A DNA stretch of 64,000 bases from positions 2,028,296-2,092,295 of the forward strand of contig NZ_CP009227.1 of the NCBI RefSeq assembly GCF_000775995.1, written 5' to 3'. Source of the stretch: Treponema sp. OMZ 838 (GTDB taxonomy: Bacteria > Spirochaetota > Spirochaetia > Treponematales > Treponemataceae). Below are positions 34,754 through 43,334 of the stretch, piece after piece. The translations under genes were made by a program, and so were the position numbers. Numbering within the stretch: position 1 is the stretch's first letter; the number at the start of each line of letters is the position of its first letter. A model generated the notes under the pieces. That model ran no database searches. It had not been told where the DNA came from and worked only from the letters and a program-made list of their open reading frames with translations.

Positions 34754-35749
34754 ATGAAAATTATTTTTTACGGCGTGCGCGATGTCGAAGTTCCTATCTT
34801 TGAAGCGGTAAATAAGAAATTCGGGTACGAAATGACCTTAATCCCCGAATATCTGACCGATGAGGCGACCGCAAAGAAGGCGGCAGGGCATGACGTAGTC
34901 GTATTGCGCGGAAACTGCTTTGCGACAAAAGAGCGGCTGGATATTTATAAAGAACTCGGCGTTAAATATGTATTAACCCGAACGGTCGGGGTTAATCACA
35001 TCGATATCCCGTATGCAAAAGAATTAGGATTTAAAATGGCATACGTGCCGTTTTATTCTCCGAATGCGATTGCGGAATTGGCGCTGACGTTAGCGATGAC
35101 GCTGTTGCGCAATGTTACGTATACCGGCAACAAGACAAAAGATAAGAACTTTATTGTCGATAAGCAGATGTTCTCACGCGAAGTACGGAATTGTACGGTC
35201 GGTGTACTCGGTCTGGGGCGAATCGGTATGACAGCAGCTAAACTGTTTAAAGGTTTAGGCGCGAATGTTATCGGATTTGATATTTTCCCGAAAACCGGTG
35301 TGGAAGACATCGTAACACAGATGCCGATGGATGAAGTGCTTGCAAAATCCGATATTATCACGCTCCATGCTCCGTATATCAAAGAAAACGGTAAGATTAT
35401 CACCAAAGAAGCAATTGCAAAGATGAAGGATAATGTCATCCTCATCAATACCGGGCGCGGTGAATTGGTCGATACCGATGCGTTGGTAGAAGGACTTGAA
35501 AGCGGAAAGATCTACGGCGCGGGTATCGATACCTTGGATAATGAGGTAGAAATCTTCTTTAAGGATTTTAAAGGAAAGACCTTGCCTGTTCCTGCATTTG
35601 AGAAGCTGATCAATATGTACCCGAAAGTCATTATTACGCCGCATGTCGGTTCTTATACTGATGAAGCCGCTCTTAATATGATCGAAACAACCTTCGATAA
35701 TGTAAAAGAATATCTTGACACCGGAGATTGCAAAAATAAAATTCAGTAA
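34754..35749 (+). CDS. hgdH: (R)-2-hydroxyglutarate dehydrogenase
   Basis: A 331-residue D-2-hydroxyacid dehydrogenase. The NAD-binding motif is VLGLGRIG (Gly153, Gly155, Gly158) with Asp at the end of beta-2 (VIGFDIF). The catalytic residues are in [11 protein letters not shown] (Arg), [10 protein letters not shown] (Glu) and TPHVGSYT (His). By sequence alone it could be D-lactate dehydrogenase. Position at the head of the glutaconate gene cluster makes reduction of 2-oxoglutarate to (R)-2-hydroxyglutarate the likely job. AAGGAGG lies 10 bases before ATG 34754; the frame extends upstream to TTG 34697 without support. Confidence 0.85.
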   Translation: MKIIFYGVRDVEVPIFEAVNKKFGYEMTLIPEYLTDEATAKKAAGHDVVVLRGNCFATKERLDIYKELGVKYVLTRTVGVNHIDIPYAKELGFKMAYVPFYSPNAIAELALTLAMTLLRNVTYTGNKTKDKNFIVDKQMFSREVRNCTVGVLGLGRIGMTAAKLFKGLGANVIGFDIFPKTGVEDIVTQMPMDEVLAKSDIITLHAPYIKENGKIITKEAIAKMKDNVILINTGRGELVDTDALVEGLESGKIYGAGIDTLDNEVEIFFKDFKGKTLPVPAFEKLINMYPKVIITPHVGSYTDEAALNMIETTFDNVKEYLDTGDCKNKIQ

Positions 35750-35803
35750 TTGACTGCTAGTGGTGTGCAACAGTAAATGCATCTTATGAGGAGGTAATGA
35801 AAG

Positions 35804-37012
35804 ATGTTTACATTTACGTTTGATATGTATCTAACGTTGGGGCTTGCTATTATACTGTACCTGTTGGGAAGCGGTATTAAAGCAAAAGTTGGGCTTTTTC
35901 AGAAGTACTACATTCCTGCGCCGGTTATCGGAGGAACACTGTTCTCAATTGTAATGTTAGTAGGCCATAATATGGGGCTGTTTACATTTACATTTGACGG
36001 AAATTTGAAGAATTTCTTCATGGTTGTGTTCTTTACCAGTGTCGGTTTCTTGGCAAGTGTTTCTGCATTGAAAAAGGGTGGTATTGCAACACTTCTGTTT
36101 TTGGCCGCAGCAGCGGTACTCTGTGTTGTACAAGACGGTGTCGGTATTGCCTTGGCAAAGGTGTTCGGGCTTAACCCCGGTATCGGTTTGGCAGCAGGTT
36201 CTATCCCGTTGACCGGCGGACACGGTACGTCAGGTGCCTTCGGTCCTTATTTGGAAGAACGGGGAGTTTCAGGTGCTACGGTTGTTGCAATTGCTTCGGC
36301 AACCTACGGCTTGGTAGCGGGCTGTTTGCTCGGAGGTCCGATTGCAAAGCGTTTAAAGGATAAGCACAACCTCGTGTGCAAAGAAGTTAACGCAAAAGAT
36401 GCTCAACAGCAAGCTGAAAATGAAGAGACCCTTGCTCAAAAAGCTACCATGACTGAGAAATCCTTCTTTAAAGCAGCCTGTATGATCGGTATTTCAATGG
36501 GTGTCGGCGGCCTTATCACTCCGCTTATTAAAAAAGCAGGACTGTCTTTACCGGCATACCTCATCCCGATGCTCATTGCCGCTATTATGCGTAACGTTGT
36601 CGATAAGACTGAAAGCAAAACACCTATCGATGAAATCGGTATTATCGGAAGCGTATGTCTTTCCTTCTTCTTGGCCATCGCATTAATGTCGATGAAGCTG
36701 TGGGAATTGGCAGACTTGGCGATTCCTCTTATCGTAATCCTGTTGGTACAGACCGTCGTTATGGGATTGTTTGCCTATTTTGTAACCTTTAATATTATGG
36801 GACGGGACTACGATGCTGCGGTTATGGCGACCGGTCACTGCGGCTTCGGTATGGGCGCTACCCCGAACGCTATCGCAAACATGGAAGCGTTCACCTCGGT
36901 AAACGGTTTCTCGACAAAGGCTTTCTTAGCTGTTCCGCTCGTAGGTTCACTGTTTATCGACTTTGTTAATGCGTTTATCATTCAGACCTTTACCAGTATC
37001 TTTGTCGGGTAA
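35804..37012 (+). CDS. gltS: sodium/glutamate symporter GltS
   Basis: A 402-residue permease of the GltS (ESS) family with two inverted halves of about five TM segments. The two re-entrant loops appear as PLTGGHGTSGAFGPYLEERG near residue 135 and GHCGFGMGATPNAIANM near 345. It imports glutamate with sodium, supplying substrate to the pathway and using the gradient made by the decarboxylase pump. GAGGAGG precedes the ATG. A terminator-like hairpin follows, so hgdH-gltS may form a partly separate transcript from the gcd genes. Confidence 0.93.
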   Translation: MFTFTFDMYLTLGLAIILYLLGSGIKAKVGLFQKYYIPAPVIGGTLFSIVMLVGHNMGLFTFTFDGNLKNFFMVVFFTSVGFLASVSALKKGGIATLLFLAAAAVLCVVQDGVGIALAKVFGLNPGIGLAAGSIPLTGGHGTSGAFGPYLEERGVSGATVVAIASATYGLVAGCLLGGPIAKRLKDKHNLVCKEVNAKDAQQQAENEETLAQKATMTEKSFFKAACMIGISMGVGGLITPLIKKAGLSLPAYLIPMLIAAIMRNVVDKTESKTPIDEIGIIGSVCLSFFLAIALMSMKLWELADLAIPLIVILLVQTVVMGLFAYFVTFNIMGRDYDAAVMATGHCGFGMGATPNAIANMEAFTSVNGFSTKAFLAVPLVGSLFIDFVNAFIIQTFTSIFVG

Positions 37013-37088
37013 CGTTGAAAAGAACATATCTATTGTGAGGTATCTTCTAAAGATATAACCAAGTTTTTAGAGATACCCTAGAACAGTC

Positions 37089-37126
37089 AAAAAGTGCTTT
37101 GCTGTCTCGACAGTAAAGCACTTTTT
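37089..37126 (+). terminator. hairpin with T-run between gltS and gcdD
   Basis: AAAAAGTGCTTTGCTGTC pairs with GACAGTAAAGCACTTTTT around a TC turn, leaving a small internal mismatch and ending in a T tract. It could fully or partly stop transcription before the decarboxylase genes. Confidence 0.75.
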
Positions 37127-37191
37127 GTATTATGATAGGGCTATTATCCAGGATGCTTTTTCAAGCTATTTATTCCTTATAGGAGGTATGA

Positions 37192-37503
37192 ATGATTACA
37201 ACAGAGTACATAAGCTTTGTTACAAGCTTGTTGTCATCTCTGCTTGGGCTTGGCATTGTGTTTTTATCTCTAATCTTCTTAGCGATTTACGTTATGATCG
37301 TTTCGAAAGTTATTTCAGGCTTAGAGAAAAAATTACCTGCCAAACCTCAAGCAGCCCCTGCGGCAGCGGCATCTACAGCCGTCAATGCGAAGCCTGCAGC
37401 GGGTACCGAAGCGGTAAAGGTTGCGGTTATTGCGGCCGCAATCAGCGAAGAAAGGCGCGAGCCTTTAAATTCATTCGTAATTACGAATATTAAGAAACTA
37501 TAA
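37192..37503 (+). CDS. gcdD: glutaconyl-CoA decarboxylase delta subunit (OadG-like)
   Basis: A 103-residue protein with one N-terminal TM helix (about residues 8-35, SLLGLGIVFLSLIFLAIYVM) followed by a Pro/Ala-rich linker and a short conserved C-terminal tail (VKVAVIAAAISEERREPLNS). This is the OadG/GcdD layout: it anchors and assembles the sodium-pump decarboxylase. TAGGAGG lies 5 bases before the ATG. gcdC and gcdB follow at 22 and 10 bases. Confidence 0.85.
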   Translation: MITTEYISFVTSLLSSLLGLGIVFLSLIFLAIYVMIVSKVISGLEKKLPAKPQAAPAAAASTAVNAKPAAGTEAVKVAVIAAAISEERREPLNSFVITNIKKL

Positions 37504-37525
37504 ATCACATAAAGGAGTGTTTAGT

Positions 37526-37924
37526 ATGAACTATGTAGTCACTGTGAATGGTGAAAAATATGAAGTTGAAGTCGAGAGAGTCGGCGGCGGCTCTTCCTCT
37601 TTGTCCAGACGCCCCCCTGAGCGGGTATCCCACACTGTTCAAGCTGTCCCCGCAGCTCAGCCTGCAGTTGCTCCGCCGCCTGCTGCCCCGGCACCTGCAG
37701 CTTCGGGTTCTGCCGGTTCCGTAGTCAGCCCGATGCCCGGTACCGTTCTTGATGTAAAAGTGAAAGAGGGCGATGCTGTTTCCGTCGGTCAAGTGGTCGT
37801 TATTTTGGAAGCCATGAAGATGGAAACCGAAATCGTATCCGAAGTTGCCGGTTCCGTAGCTGCTGTCAGGGTAAAGAAAGGAGATGCCGTCGATACTGAT
37901 ACCGTACTGGTAGAGGTTAAATAA
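37526..37924 (+). CDS. gcdC: glutaconyl-CoA decarboxylase gamma subunit (biotin carrier)
   Basis: A 132-residue biotin carboxyl carrier protein. The N-terminal part ([20 protein letters not shown]) is followed by a Pro/Ala-rich flexible linker (about residues 40-62) and the biotinyl domain with EAMKMET, where Lys98 takes the biotin. It shuttles CO2 from GcdA to the membrane pump GcdB. AAAGGAG precedes ATG 37526 by 9 bases. The linker length is at the short end of the family. Confidence 0.92.
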   Translation: MNYVVTVNGEKYEVEVERVGGGSSSLSRRPPERVSHTVQAVPAAQPAVAPPPAAPAPAASGSAGSVVSPMPGTVLDVKVKEGDAVSVGQVVVILEAMKMETEIVSEVAGSVAAVRVKKGDAVDTDTVLVEVK

Positions 37925-37934
37925 GGGGCACCGC

Positions 37935-39077
37935 ATGGAATTCATTAAGGTTATAGGGACGATGATGCAACAATCAGGCTTTGCTGCGTTGACATGGCAG
38001 CAGCTTGTGATGTTTGTCATCTCGTTCGTTTTAATTTATTTAGCAATCGTCAAACAGTTTGAACCGTTGCTGCTGTTGCCGATTGCTTTCGGTATGTTTT
38101 TGACGAATTTACCGTTAGCGGATTTGATGAAGGAAGCGGATCCTTGGTATACGTCCGGTGTACTGCGGATTATCTATAGCGGTATCAAAAGTAACCTCTT
38201 CCCGTGCTTAATATTCATGGGAATAGGCGCAATGACTGATTTCGGACCGCTTATCGCCAACCCCATCAGCTTGCTGCTCGGAGCGGCAGCGCAGTTTGGT
38301 ATCTATATTACCTTTATGGCTGCCAGCGCCTTACCGATTTTTACGGCGAAGCAGGCTGCCGCTATCGCTATCATCGGCGGAGCTGACGGTCCTACCTCTA
38401 TTTATATTGCAAACAACTTGGCGCCTGAACTGCTTGCACCGATTGCCGTTGCAGCGTATTCGTACATGGCGCTGATTCCGTTGATTCAGCCGCCGATTAT
38501 GAAGCTGTTAACCACCAAAAAAGAGCGGGCGGTTAAGATGAAGCAGTTGCGGAAGGTGAGTAAGACCGAAAAGATCGTATTCCCGATCGGAACCGTTCTA
38601 TTTACTGCGCTGTTGCTGCCGTCGGTTGCTCCGTTGCTCGGTATGCTGATGTTGGGCAATATTTTTAGAGAGTCCGGTGTTGTACAGCGCTTGTCCGATA
38701 CGGCACAAAACGCTTTGATTAACATCGTTACGATTATGCTCGGCGTTACGGTTGGTGCTACCGCTAACGGAGAGCTGTTCCTGCGGGTGCAAACGATTAC
38801 CATTATCTTTATGGGCTTGTTTGCGTTCTGTATGTCGACCGTCGGCGGTGTTCTGCTCGGAAAGGTGTTGTATGTCGTTACCGGCGGGAAAATTAACCCG
38901 TTAATAGGGTCTGCGGGTGTTTCAGCAGTACCGATGGCTGCGCGCGTTTCGCAAACGGTCGGTTCTGCAGAAAATCCTACGAACTTCCTGTTAATGCACG
39001 CAATGGGACCTAATGTCGCGGGTGTTATCGGGTCGGCGGTTGCTGCCGGCTTCTTTATGCTGATTTTCGGCAAGTAA
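37935..39077 (+). CDS. gcdB: glutaconyl-CoA decarboxylase beta subunit (sodium pump)
   Basis: A 380-residue integral membrane protein of the OadB/GcdB family, about nine or more TM segments. It carries the conserved [19 protein letters not shown] loop with the sodium-site aspartate near residue 152, and a C-terminal half with [20 protein letters not shown]. It couples decarboxylation of carboxybiotin to sodium export. AAGGGG lies 5 bases before the ATG. The gct genes follow after a gap of about 120 bases. Confidence 0.93.
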   Translation: MEFIKVIGTMMQQSGFAALTWQQLVMFVISFVLIYLAIVKQFEPLLLLPIAFGMFLTNLPLADLMKEADPWYTSGVLRIIYSGIKSNLFPCLIFMGIGAMTDFGPLIANPISLLLGAAAQFGIYITFMAASALPIFTAKQAAAIAIIGGADGPTSIYIANNLAPELLAPIAVAAYSYMALIPLIQPPIMKLLTTKKERAVKMKQLRKVSKTEKIVFPIGTVLFTALLLPSVAPLLGMLMLGNIFRESGVVQRLSDTAQNALINIVTIMLGVTVGATANGELFLRVQTITIIFMGLFAFCMSTVGGVLLGKVLYVVTGGKINPLIGSAGVSAVPMAARVSQTVGSAENPTNFLLMHAMGPNVAGVIGSAVAAGFFMLIFGK

Positions 39078-39200
39078 TAATGCAGAGGGAATACCGATGT
39101 TATCGGCGTTCCCTCTTTGTATGATAGAATGTATCGCTGAAGAGTGATTTCTGCGATTGTCTATCTCATTAAAGTACATATAGTTGGAAGGAGATGTATT

Positions 39201-40166
39201 ATGAGTAAGGTTATGTCATTGCATGATGCAATCAAAACGTACGTAAAATCGGGCGATGTTCTTTGTTTCGGCGGTTTTACGACAAACCGCAAGCCTTATG
39301 CGGCGGTAAACGAGATCTTGCGTCAAGGTTTAGGTGATTTTATCGGTTATTCCGGCCCTGCCGGCGGCGACTGGGATATGCTGATTGGTGAAGGAAGGGT
39401 AAAGGCCTTTATTAACTGCTATATTGCAAATTCCGGCTATACGAATGTAGCACGCCGCTTCCGCCACGAAATAGAAAAAAACAAAAAAATGCTGCTGGAA
39501 GACTATTCGCAGGATGTTTTAATGCTGATGCTCCATGCTTCATCTCTCGGTCTCCCGTATCTGCCGGTACGGCTGATGCAGGGTTCCGACTTGGTAAACA
39601 AGTGGGGAATTAGTAAGGAAGAACGTTCAAAAGATCCTCGTCTTCCTAACGATAAATTGATAGAGATGGACAATCCCTTTAACCCCGGCGAAAAAGTGGT
39701 TGCCGTACCGGTACCGCGCTTGGACACCGCAATTATCCACGTGCAGAAGGCTTCTATCGAAGGGACATGCTCTATTGAGGGCGATGAATTCCACGATGTC
39801 GATATCGCAATTGCCGCAAAAAAATGTATCGTAACCTGCGAAGAACTCGTAACCGAAGAAGAAATCAGAAGAGATCCCAGCAAGAACTCAATTCCCGAAT
39901 TCTGCGTCGATGCAGTTGTTCACACTCCCTACGGTGCTCATCCCGCTCAGTGCTATAACTATTATGATTATGATGCGAACTTCTTCAAAATGTACGACAG
40001 CGTTACCAAGACCGAAGAAGATTTTAAAGCGTACCTGAATGAGTGGGTATACGGCGTAAAAGATCATAATGAGTATATCGATAAGTTAGGCGCGAGCAGA
40101 TTGGCGAAGCTCCATGTTGTGCCGGGCTTCGGCTATGCGGCAAAGCTTGTGAAGGAGGATAAGTAA
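39201..40166 (+). CDS. gctA: glutaconate CoA-transferase subunit A
   Basis: A 321-residue subunit of the class I CoA-transferase that moves CoA from an acyl-CoA (probably acetyl-CoA) to (R)-2-hydroxyglutarate. The N-terminus has SGDVLCFGGFTTNRKPYAAV with the glycine-rich CoA-binding loop, and ANSGYTNVARRFRHEIE is also typical. GAAGGAG precedes ATG 39201. gctB begins 1 base after its stop, as expected for the two subunits of a heteromeric enzyme. The frame opens further upstream at 39144 without a ribosome site. Confidence 0.92.
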   Translation: MSKVMSLHDAIKTYVKSGDVLCFGGFTTNRKPYAAVNEILRQGLGDFIGYSGPAGGDWDMLIGEGRVKAFINCYIANSGYTNVARRFRHEIEKNKKMLLEDYSQDVLMLMLHASSLGLPYLPVRLMQGSDLVNKWGISKEERSKDPRLPNDKLIEMDNPFNPGEKVVAVPVPRLDTAIIHVQKASIEGTCSIEGDEFHDVDIAIAAKKCIVTCEELVTEEEIRRDPSKNSIPEFCVDAVVHTPYGAHPAQCYNYYDYDANFFKMYDSVTKTEEDFKAYLNEWVYGVKDHNEYIDKLGASRLAKLHVVPGFGYAAKLVKEDK

Positions 40167-40167
40167 G

Positions 40168-40968
40168 ATGGCGAAGAATTATAAGAATTATACCAATAAA
40201 GAGATGCAGGCGATTACAATCGCGAAGACCATTAAAGACGGTCAAATCGTTATTGTAGGGACGGGGCTTCCTTTAATCGGAGCTTCGTTGGCAAAACGGA
40301 TTTTTGCTCCGAATTGCAAGCTGATTGTAGAAAGCGGTTTGATGGACTGCGCTCCGATCGAAGTACCGCGCAGCGTCGGCGATAACCGGCTGATGGCTCA
40401 CTGCGGAGTGCAATGGCCGAATGTCCGCTTTATCGGGTTTGAGGCAAATGAATGGCTCAACGATAACGACCGTATGATCGCCTTTATCGGCGGTGCTCAG
40501 ATTGACCCCTACGGAAACGTAAACTCAACCTGTATCGGCGATTATCATAATCCTATTACCCGGTTTACCGGTTCGGGCGGTGCAAACGGTATCGCAACAT
40601 ATTCCAACACTGTTATTATGATGCAGCATGAAAAACGTCGCTTTATCGACAAAATTGACTACATCACCAGCGCCGGATGGGGAGACGGCCCCGGCGGACG
40701 TGAAAGACTCGGTCTTCCGGGAAACAGAGGTCCGATCGCCGTTGTTACCGACCGCGGTATCCTCAAATTTGACGATAAGACCAAGCGGATGTACTTAGCG
40801 GGATATTATCCGACTTCTTCCCCCGAGGACGTACTGGAAAATACCGGTTTTGATATCGATGTTTCTAAGGCTGTTCTGCTTGATGCGCCGAGCGAAGATG
40901 TCATTAAGATGATCCGCGAGGAAATCGATCCCGGGCAGGCATTTATCAAGGTTCCTGTCGAAGAGTAA
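40168..40968 (+). CDS. gctB: glutaconate CoA-transferase subunit B
   Basis: A 266-residue partner of GctA. The catalytic glutamate is Glu55 in LIVESGLMDCAP, matching Glu54 of the Acidaminococcus enzyme by position. The other core features GGAQIDPYGNVNSTCIGDYH and GSGGANGIATYS are present. GGAGGATAAG gives a good ribosome site at the gctA end. Downstream lies the repeat element that separates it from gcdA. Confidence 0.92.
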   Translation: MAKNYKNYTNKEMQAITIAKTIKDGQIVIVGTGLPLIGASLAKRIFAPNCKLIVESGLMDCAPIEVPRSVGDNRLMAHCGVQWPNVRFIGFEANEWLNDNDRMIAFIGGAQIDPYGNVNSTCIGDYHNPITRFTGSGGANGIATYSNTVIMMQHEKRRFIDKIDYITSAGWGDGPGGRERLGLPGNRGPIAVVTDRGILKFDDKTKRMYLAGYYPTSSPEDVLENTGFDIDVSKAVLLDAPSEDVIKMIREEIDPGQAFIKVPVEE

Positions 40969-40979
40969 GTATCAGGGTA

Positions 40980-41288
40980 GGGTAAACACATCAGGCTATT
41001 TTTTAGTAGCCCCGCAGAATAAGGAGGCCGTTCAACCTTGCCTTTTGAAAATATGCATACCGTTTACGGCGTTGCTGCACAAAAATAAATGCTCAACGTA
41101 CAACAAGTACGTCTCCGCTTTGTTTTTGTTTGCGCCTTGTATCCGGTGCCGCTATTTTCAAAAGGCTGACGGAAAGGCTAGTTTTAGACGCCATAGCCAC
41201 AATTATTCTGCGATGTTAATCTACTCCGCTTGATGTGTTTACCCGTCTGTTAGAAAAAATGTGCGAAATTTTTGATAAAATTTCGCAC
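40980..41288. repeat. inverted-repeat element A, copy 3 (reversed, interrupted by element B)
   Basis: Relative to copies 1 and 2 this copy is inverted. The outer stem is GGGTAAACACATCA (40980-40993) with TGATGTGTTTACCC (41231-41244), and the A/T hairpin (41261-41288) now lies on the right. Parts of the inner stem (GCAGAATAA and TTATTCTGC) remain. The central core is largely replaced by element B (41040-41166) and about 30 bases of unmatched sequence. It sits inside the operon between gctB and gcdA. Confidence 0.75.
41040..41166. repeat. inverted-repeat element B, copy 1 (nested in element A)
   Basis: Bounded by GCCTTTTGAAAATA and its exact complement TATTTTCAAAAGGC. It shares with the copy at 60068-60192 the ends and the internal landmarks CGTTGCTGC-CA, CTCAACGTA and GCGCCT-GTATC, while the rest has diverged. 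Its position inside element A implies it arrived second. Confidence 0.75.
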
Positions 41289-41298
41289 GGAAAGAGAG

Positions 41299-41331
41299 CA
41301 TTTTCCGTGAGCTTCGTGCTCGCGGAAAATG
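41299..41331 (+). promoter_or_regulatory. 14-bp hairpin just before the gcdA ribosome site
   Basis: CATTTTCCGTGAGC (41299-41312) pairs with GCTCGCGGAAAATG (41318-41331), with one G-U pair, around TTCGT. It ends 6 bases before the CGGAGG that serves gcdA. It could modulate translation, block exonucleases or act as a processing site. It is not followed by T's, so a terminator is unlikely. Confidence 0.45.
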
Positions 41332-41351
41332 TCGTAACCGGAGGAATAGAC

Positions 41352-43109
41352 ATGGGTGATTATTCGATGCCAAACTATTTCCAGAATATGGAACAAGTTG
41401 GAAAAGCATTGGCACATATTGATGAAGAAAATGAGAAGCTGATTAAAGATGTTGAAGAAGAAATCGGCAGACTTGTAGATGAGATTCATGAAGCAGGAAC
41501 ACCGACGGAGGCTATCAACGAAAAAGGGCAAATGACCGCGCTGCAGCGGATTGCCGACCTGATTGACGAAGGTACGTGGTGTCCTTTAAACAGCCTCTAT
41601 AATCCGCAGGACTTTGAAACTGCGACCGGTATCGTCAAAGGCTTGGGACGGATTAACGGAAAATGGGCGGTTATCGTTGCTTCCGATAATAAGAAGATTG
41701 TCGGTGCGTGGGTTCCCGGACAGGCGGAAAACTTACTGCGGGCTTCCGATACGGCAAAATGCCTCCGCATTCCGTTGGTCTATGTATTGAACTGTAGCGG
41801 TGTTAAACTTGACGAACAGGAAAAAGTCTATGCGAATCGGCGCGGCGGCGGTACTCCGTTCTACCGGAACGTAGAGCTGCAGCAGCTCGGTGTTCCCGTT
41901 ATCGTCGGTATCTATGGAACAAACCCTGCGGGCGGCGGTTACCACAGTATCAGCCCGACCATCCTTATCGCGCATGAAAAAGCGAATATGGCAGTAGGCG
42001 GCGCCGGTATCGTCGGCGGTATGAACCCGAAAGGCTATATCGACCAAGAGGGCGCCGAGCAGATTATCGAGGCAAGTAAAAAATCCAAAGGTGTTGACGT
42101 ACCGGGAACGGTGTCTATTCACTACAACGAAACGGGCTTTTTCCGCGAAGTGTACAGCGATGAAATCGGCGTATTGGACGGTATCAAAAAGTACATGGAC
42201 TACCTGCCTGCCTACGATTTGGAATTTTTCCGCGTAGACGAACCGAGAGAACCTGCGCTTGACCCGAATGATCTTTATTCCATTTTGCCGATGAACCAGA
42301 AAAAGATATATAATATCTACGATATTATCGGACGCCTGGTAGATAACAGCGAATTCAGCGAGTACAAAAAAGGCTACGGCCCCGAAATGGTAACCGGTAT
42401 TGCAAAAGTTGACGGCCTGTTAGTCGGTATTGTGGCGAACTTCCAGGGCTTGCTGCTGAAATATCCCGAATACAAAGAAGGCGCTGTCGGTATCGGCGGT
42501 AAGCTCTATCGGCAGGGGCTGATGAAGATGAATGAGTTCGTAACGCTCTGCGCTCGCGATAAGATTCCGATTGTCTGGCTGCAGGATACCACCGGTATCG
42601 ACGTCGGAAACGATGCGGAAAAGGCGGAACTGCTCGGTTTGGGACAGTCGCTTATCTACTCCATTCAGAATTCCAATATTCCGCAGATGGAAGTTACGCT
42701 GCGTAAGGGAACTGCTGCGGCTCACTACGTATTGGGCGGGCCTCAGGGCAACGATACCAATGCGTTCTCGCTTGGTACCGCGGCAACTGAAATCAATGTA
42801 ATGAACGGAGAAACCGCCGCAACCGCGATGTATTCACGCCGCTTGGTTAAGGATAAGGATGCGGGAAAAGATTTAACGCCGACCATTGAAAAGATGAATA
42901 AACTGATCAATGAGTATAAGGAAAAATCCATTCCGCAGTATTGCGCTAAGACCGGTATGGTTGACGAAATTGTCAATCTGTATGATATACGGGCGTATAT
43001 GGTTGCCTTTGCGAACTCGGTTTATCAGAACCCAAAAGCAATGTGCGCATTCCATCAGATGCTGTTACCGCGCGCAATTAGAGAATATAATACCTTTGTA
43101 AAGAAATAA
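41352..43109 (+). CDS. gcdA: glutaconyl-CoA decarboxylase alpha subunit (carboxyltransferase)
   Basis: A 585-residue soluble carboxyltransferase, close to the 587 residues of the Acidaminococcus enzyme. It has two crotonase-fold halves: the first with GRINGKWAVIVASDNKKIVG and PAGGGYHSISPTI, the second with GIVANFQGLLLKYPEYKEGA and TTGIDVGNDAEKAELLGLG. It transfers the carboxyl of glutaconyl-CoA to biotin on GcdC, giving crotonyl-CoA. GGAGG lies 7 bases before ATG 41352; the longer frame from 41235 begins inside the repeat element and is not credible. It is separated from gctB by the repeat and from gltS-2 by about 225 bases. Confidence 0.95.
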   Translation: MGDYSMPNYFQNMEQVGKALAHIDEENEKLIKDVEEEIGRLVDEIHEAGTPTEAINEKGQMTALQRIADLIDEGTWCPLNSLYNPQDFETATGIVKGLGRINGKWAVIVASDNKKIVGAWVPGQAENLLRASDTAKCLRIPLVYVLNCSGVKLDEQEKVYANRRGGGTPFYRNVELQQLGVPVIVGIYGTNPAGGGYHSISPTILIAHEKANMAVGGAGIVGGMNPKGYIDQEGAEQIIEASKKSKGVDVPGTVSIHYNETGFFREVYSDEIGVLDGIKKYMDYLPAYDLEFFRVDEPREPALDPNDLYSILPMNQKKIYNIYDIIGRLVDNSEFSEYKKGYGPEMVTGIAKVDGLLVGIVANFQGLLLKYPEYKEGAVGIGGKLYRQGLMKMNEFVTLCARDKIPIVWLQDTTGIDVGNDAEKAELLGLGQSLIYSIQNSNIPQMEVTLRKGTAAAHYVLGGPQGNDTNAFSLGTAATEINVMNGETAATAMYSRRLVKDKDAGKDLTPTIEKMNKLINEYKEKSIPQYCAKTGMVDEIVNLYDIRAYMVAFANSVYQNPKAMCAFHQMLLPRAIREYNTFVKK

Positions 43110-43121
43110 TAGGCCAACGCT

Positions 43122-43143
43122 TAAAAACTCACGTGAGTTTTTA
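43122..43143 (+). terminator. palindrome after gcdA
   Basis: The perfect palindrome TAAAAACTCACGTGAGTTTTTA lies 12 bases after the gcdA stop. The rest of the gap to gltS-2 (43144-43334) holds two more partial inverted repeats, one pairing CCGTTCA near 43228 with TGAACGG near 43256. I see no clear promoter. Confidence 0.55.
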
Positions 43144-43334
43144 GGAATGACTTGATGGAATGAACAAAACAAAAAAACGGTACCGATTAGTTGCTGTAAG
43201 CAATGAGACCGGTATCGGTTCAGTTAAGAACCGTTCAAACAGATAGAAACTGTGCTGAACGGCTCTCATTTATGCGTTGTTAAATCCCGTAATTTTTATA
43301 CGGAAATACAAGCATTATCAGGAGTTATCGGTTT

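Noticed and set aside
37125-37493. Frame overlapping gcdD in another phase
   Set aside because: Shadow of gcdD; it has no ribosome site and crosses the terminator-like hairpin, whereas the gcdD frame has the OadG layout.
41235-41351. N-terminal extension of GcdA from 41235
   Set aside because: The extra residues come from the repeat element; GGAGG before ATG 41352 and the family length of about 587 residues fix the start.
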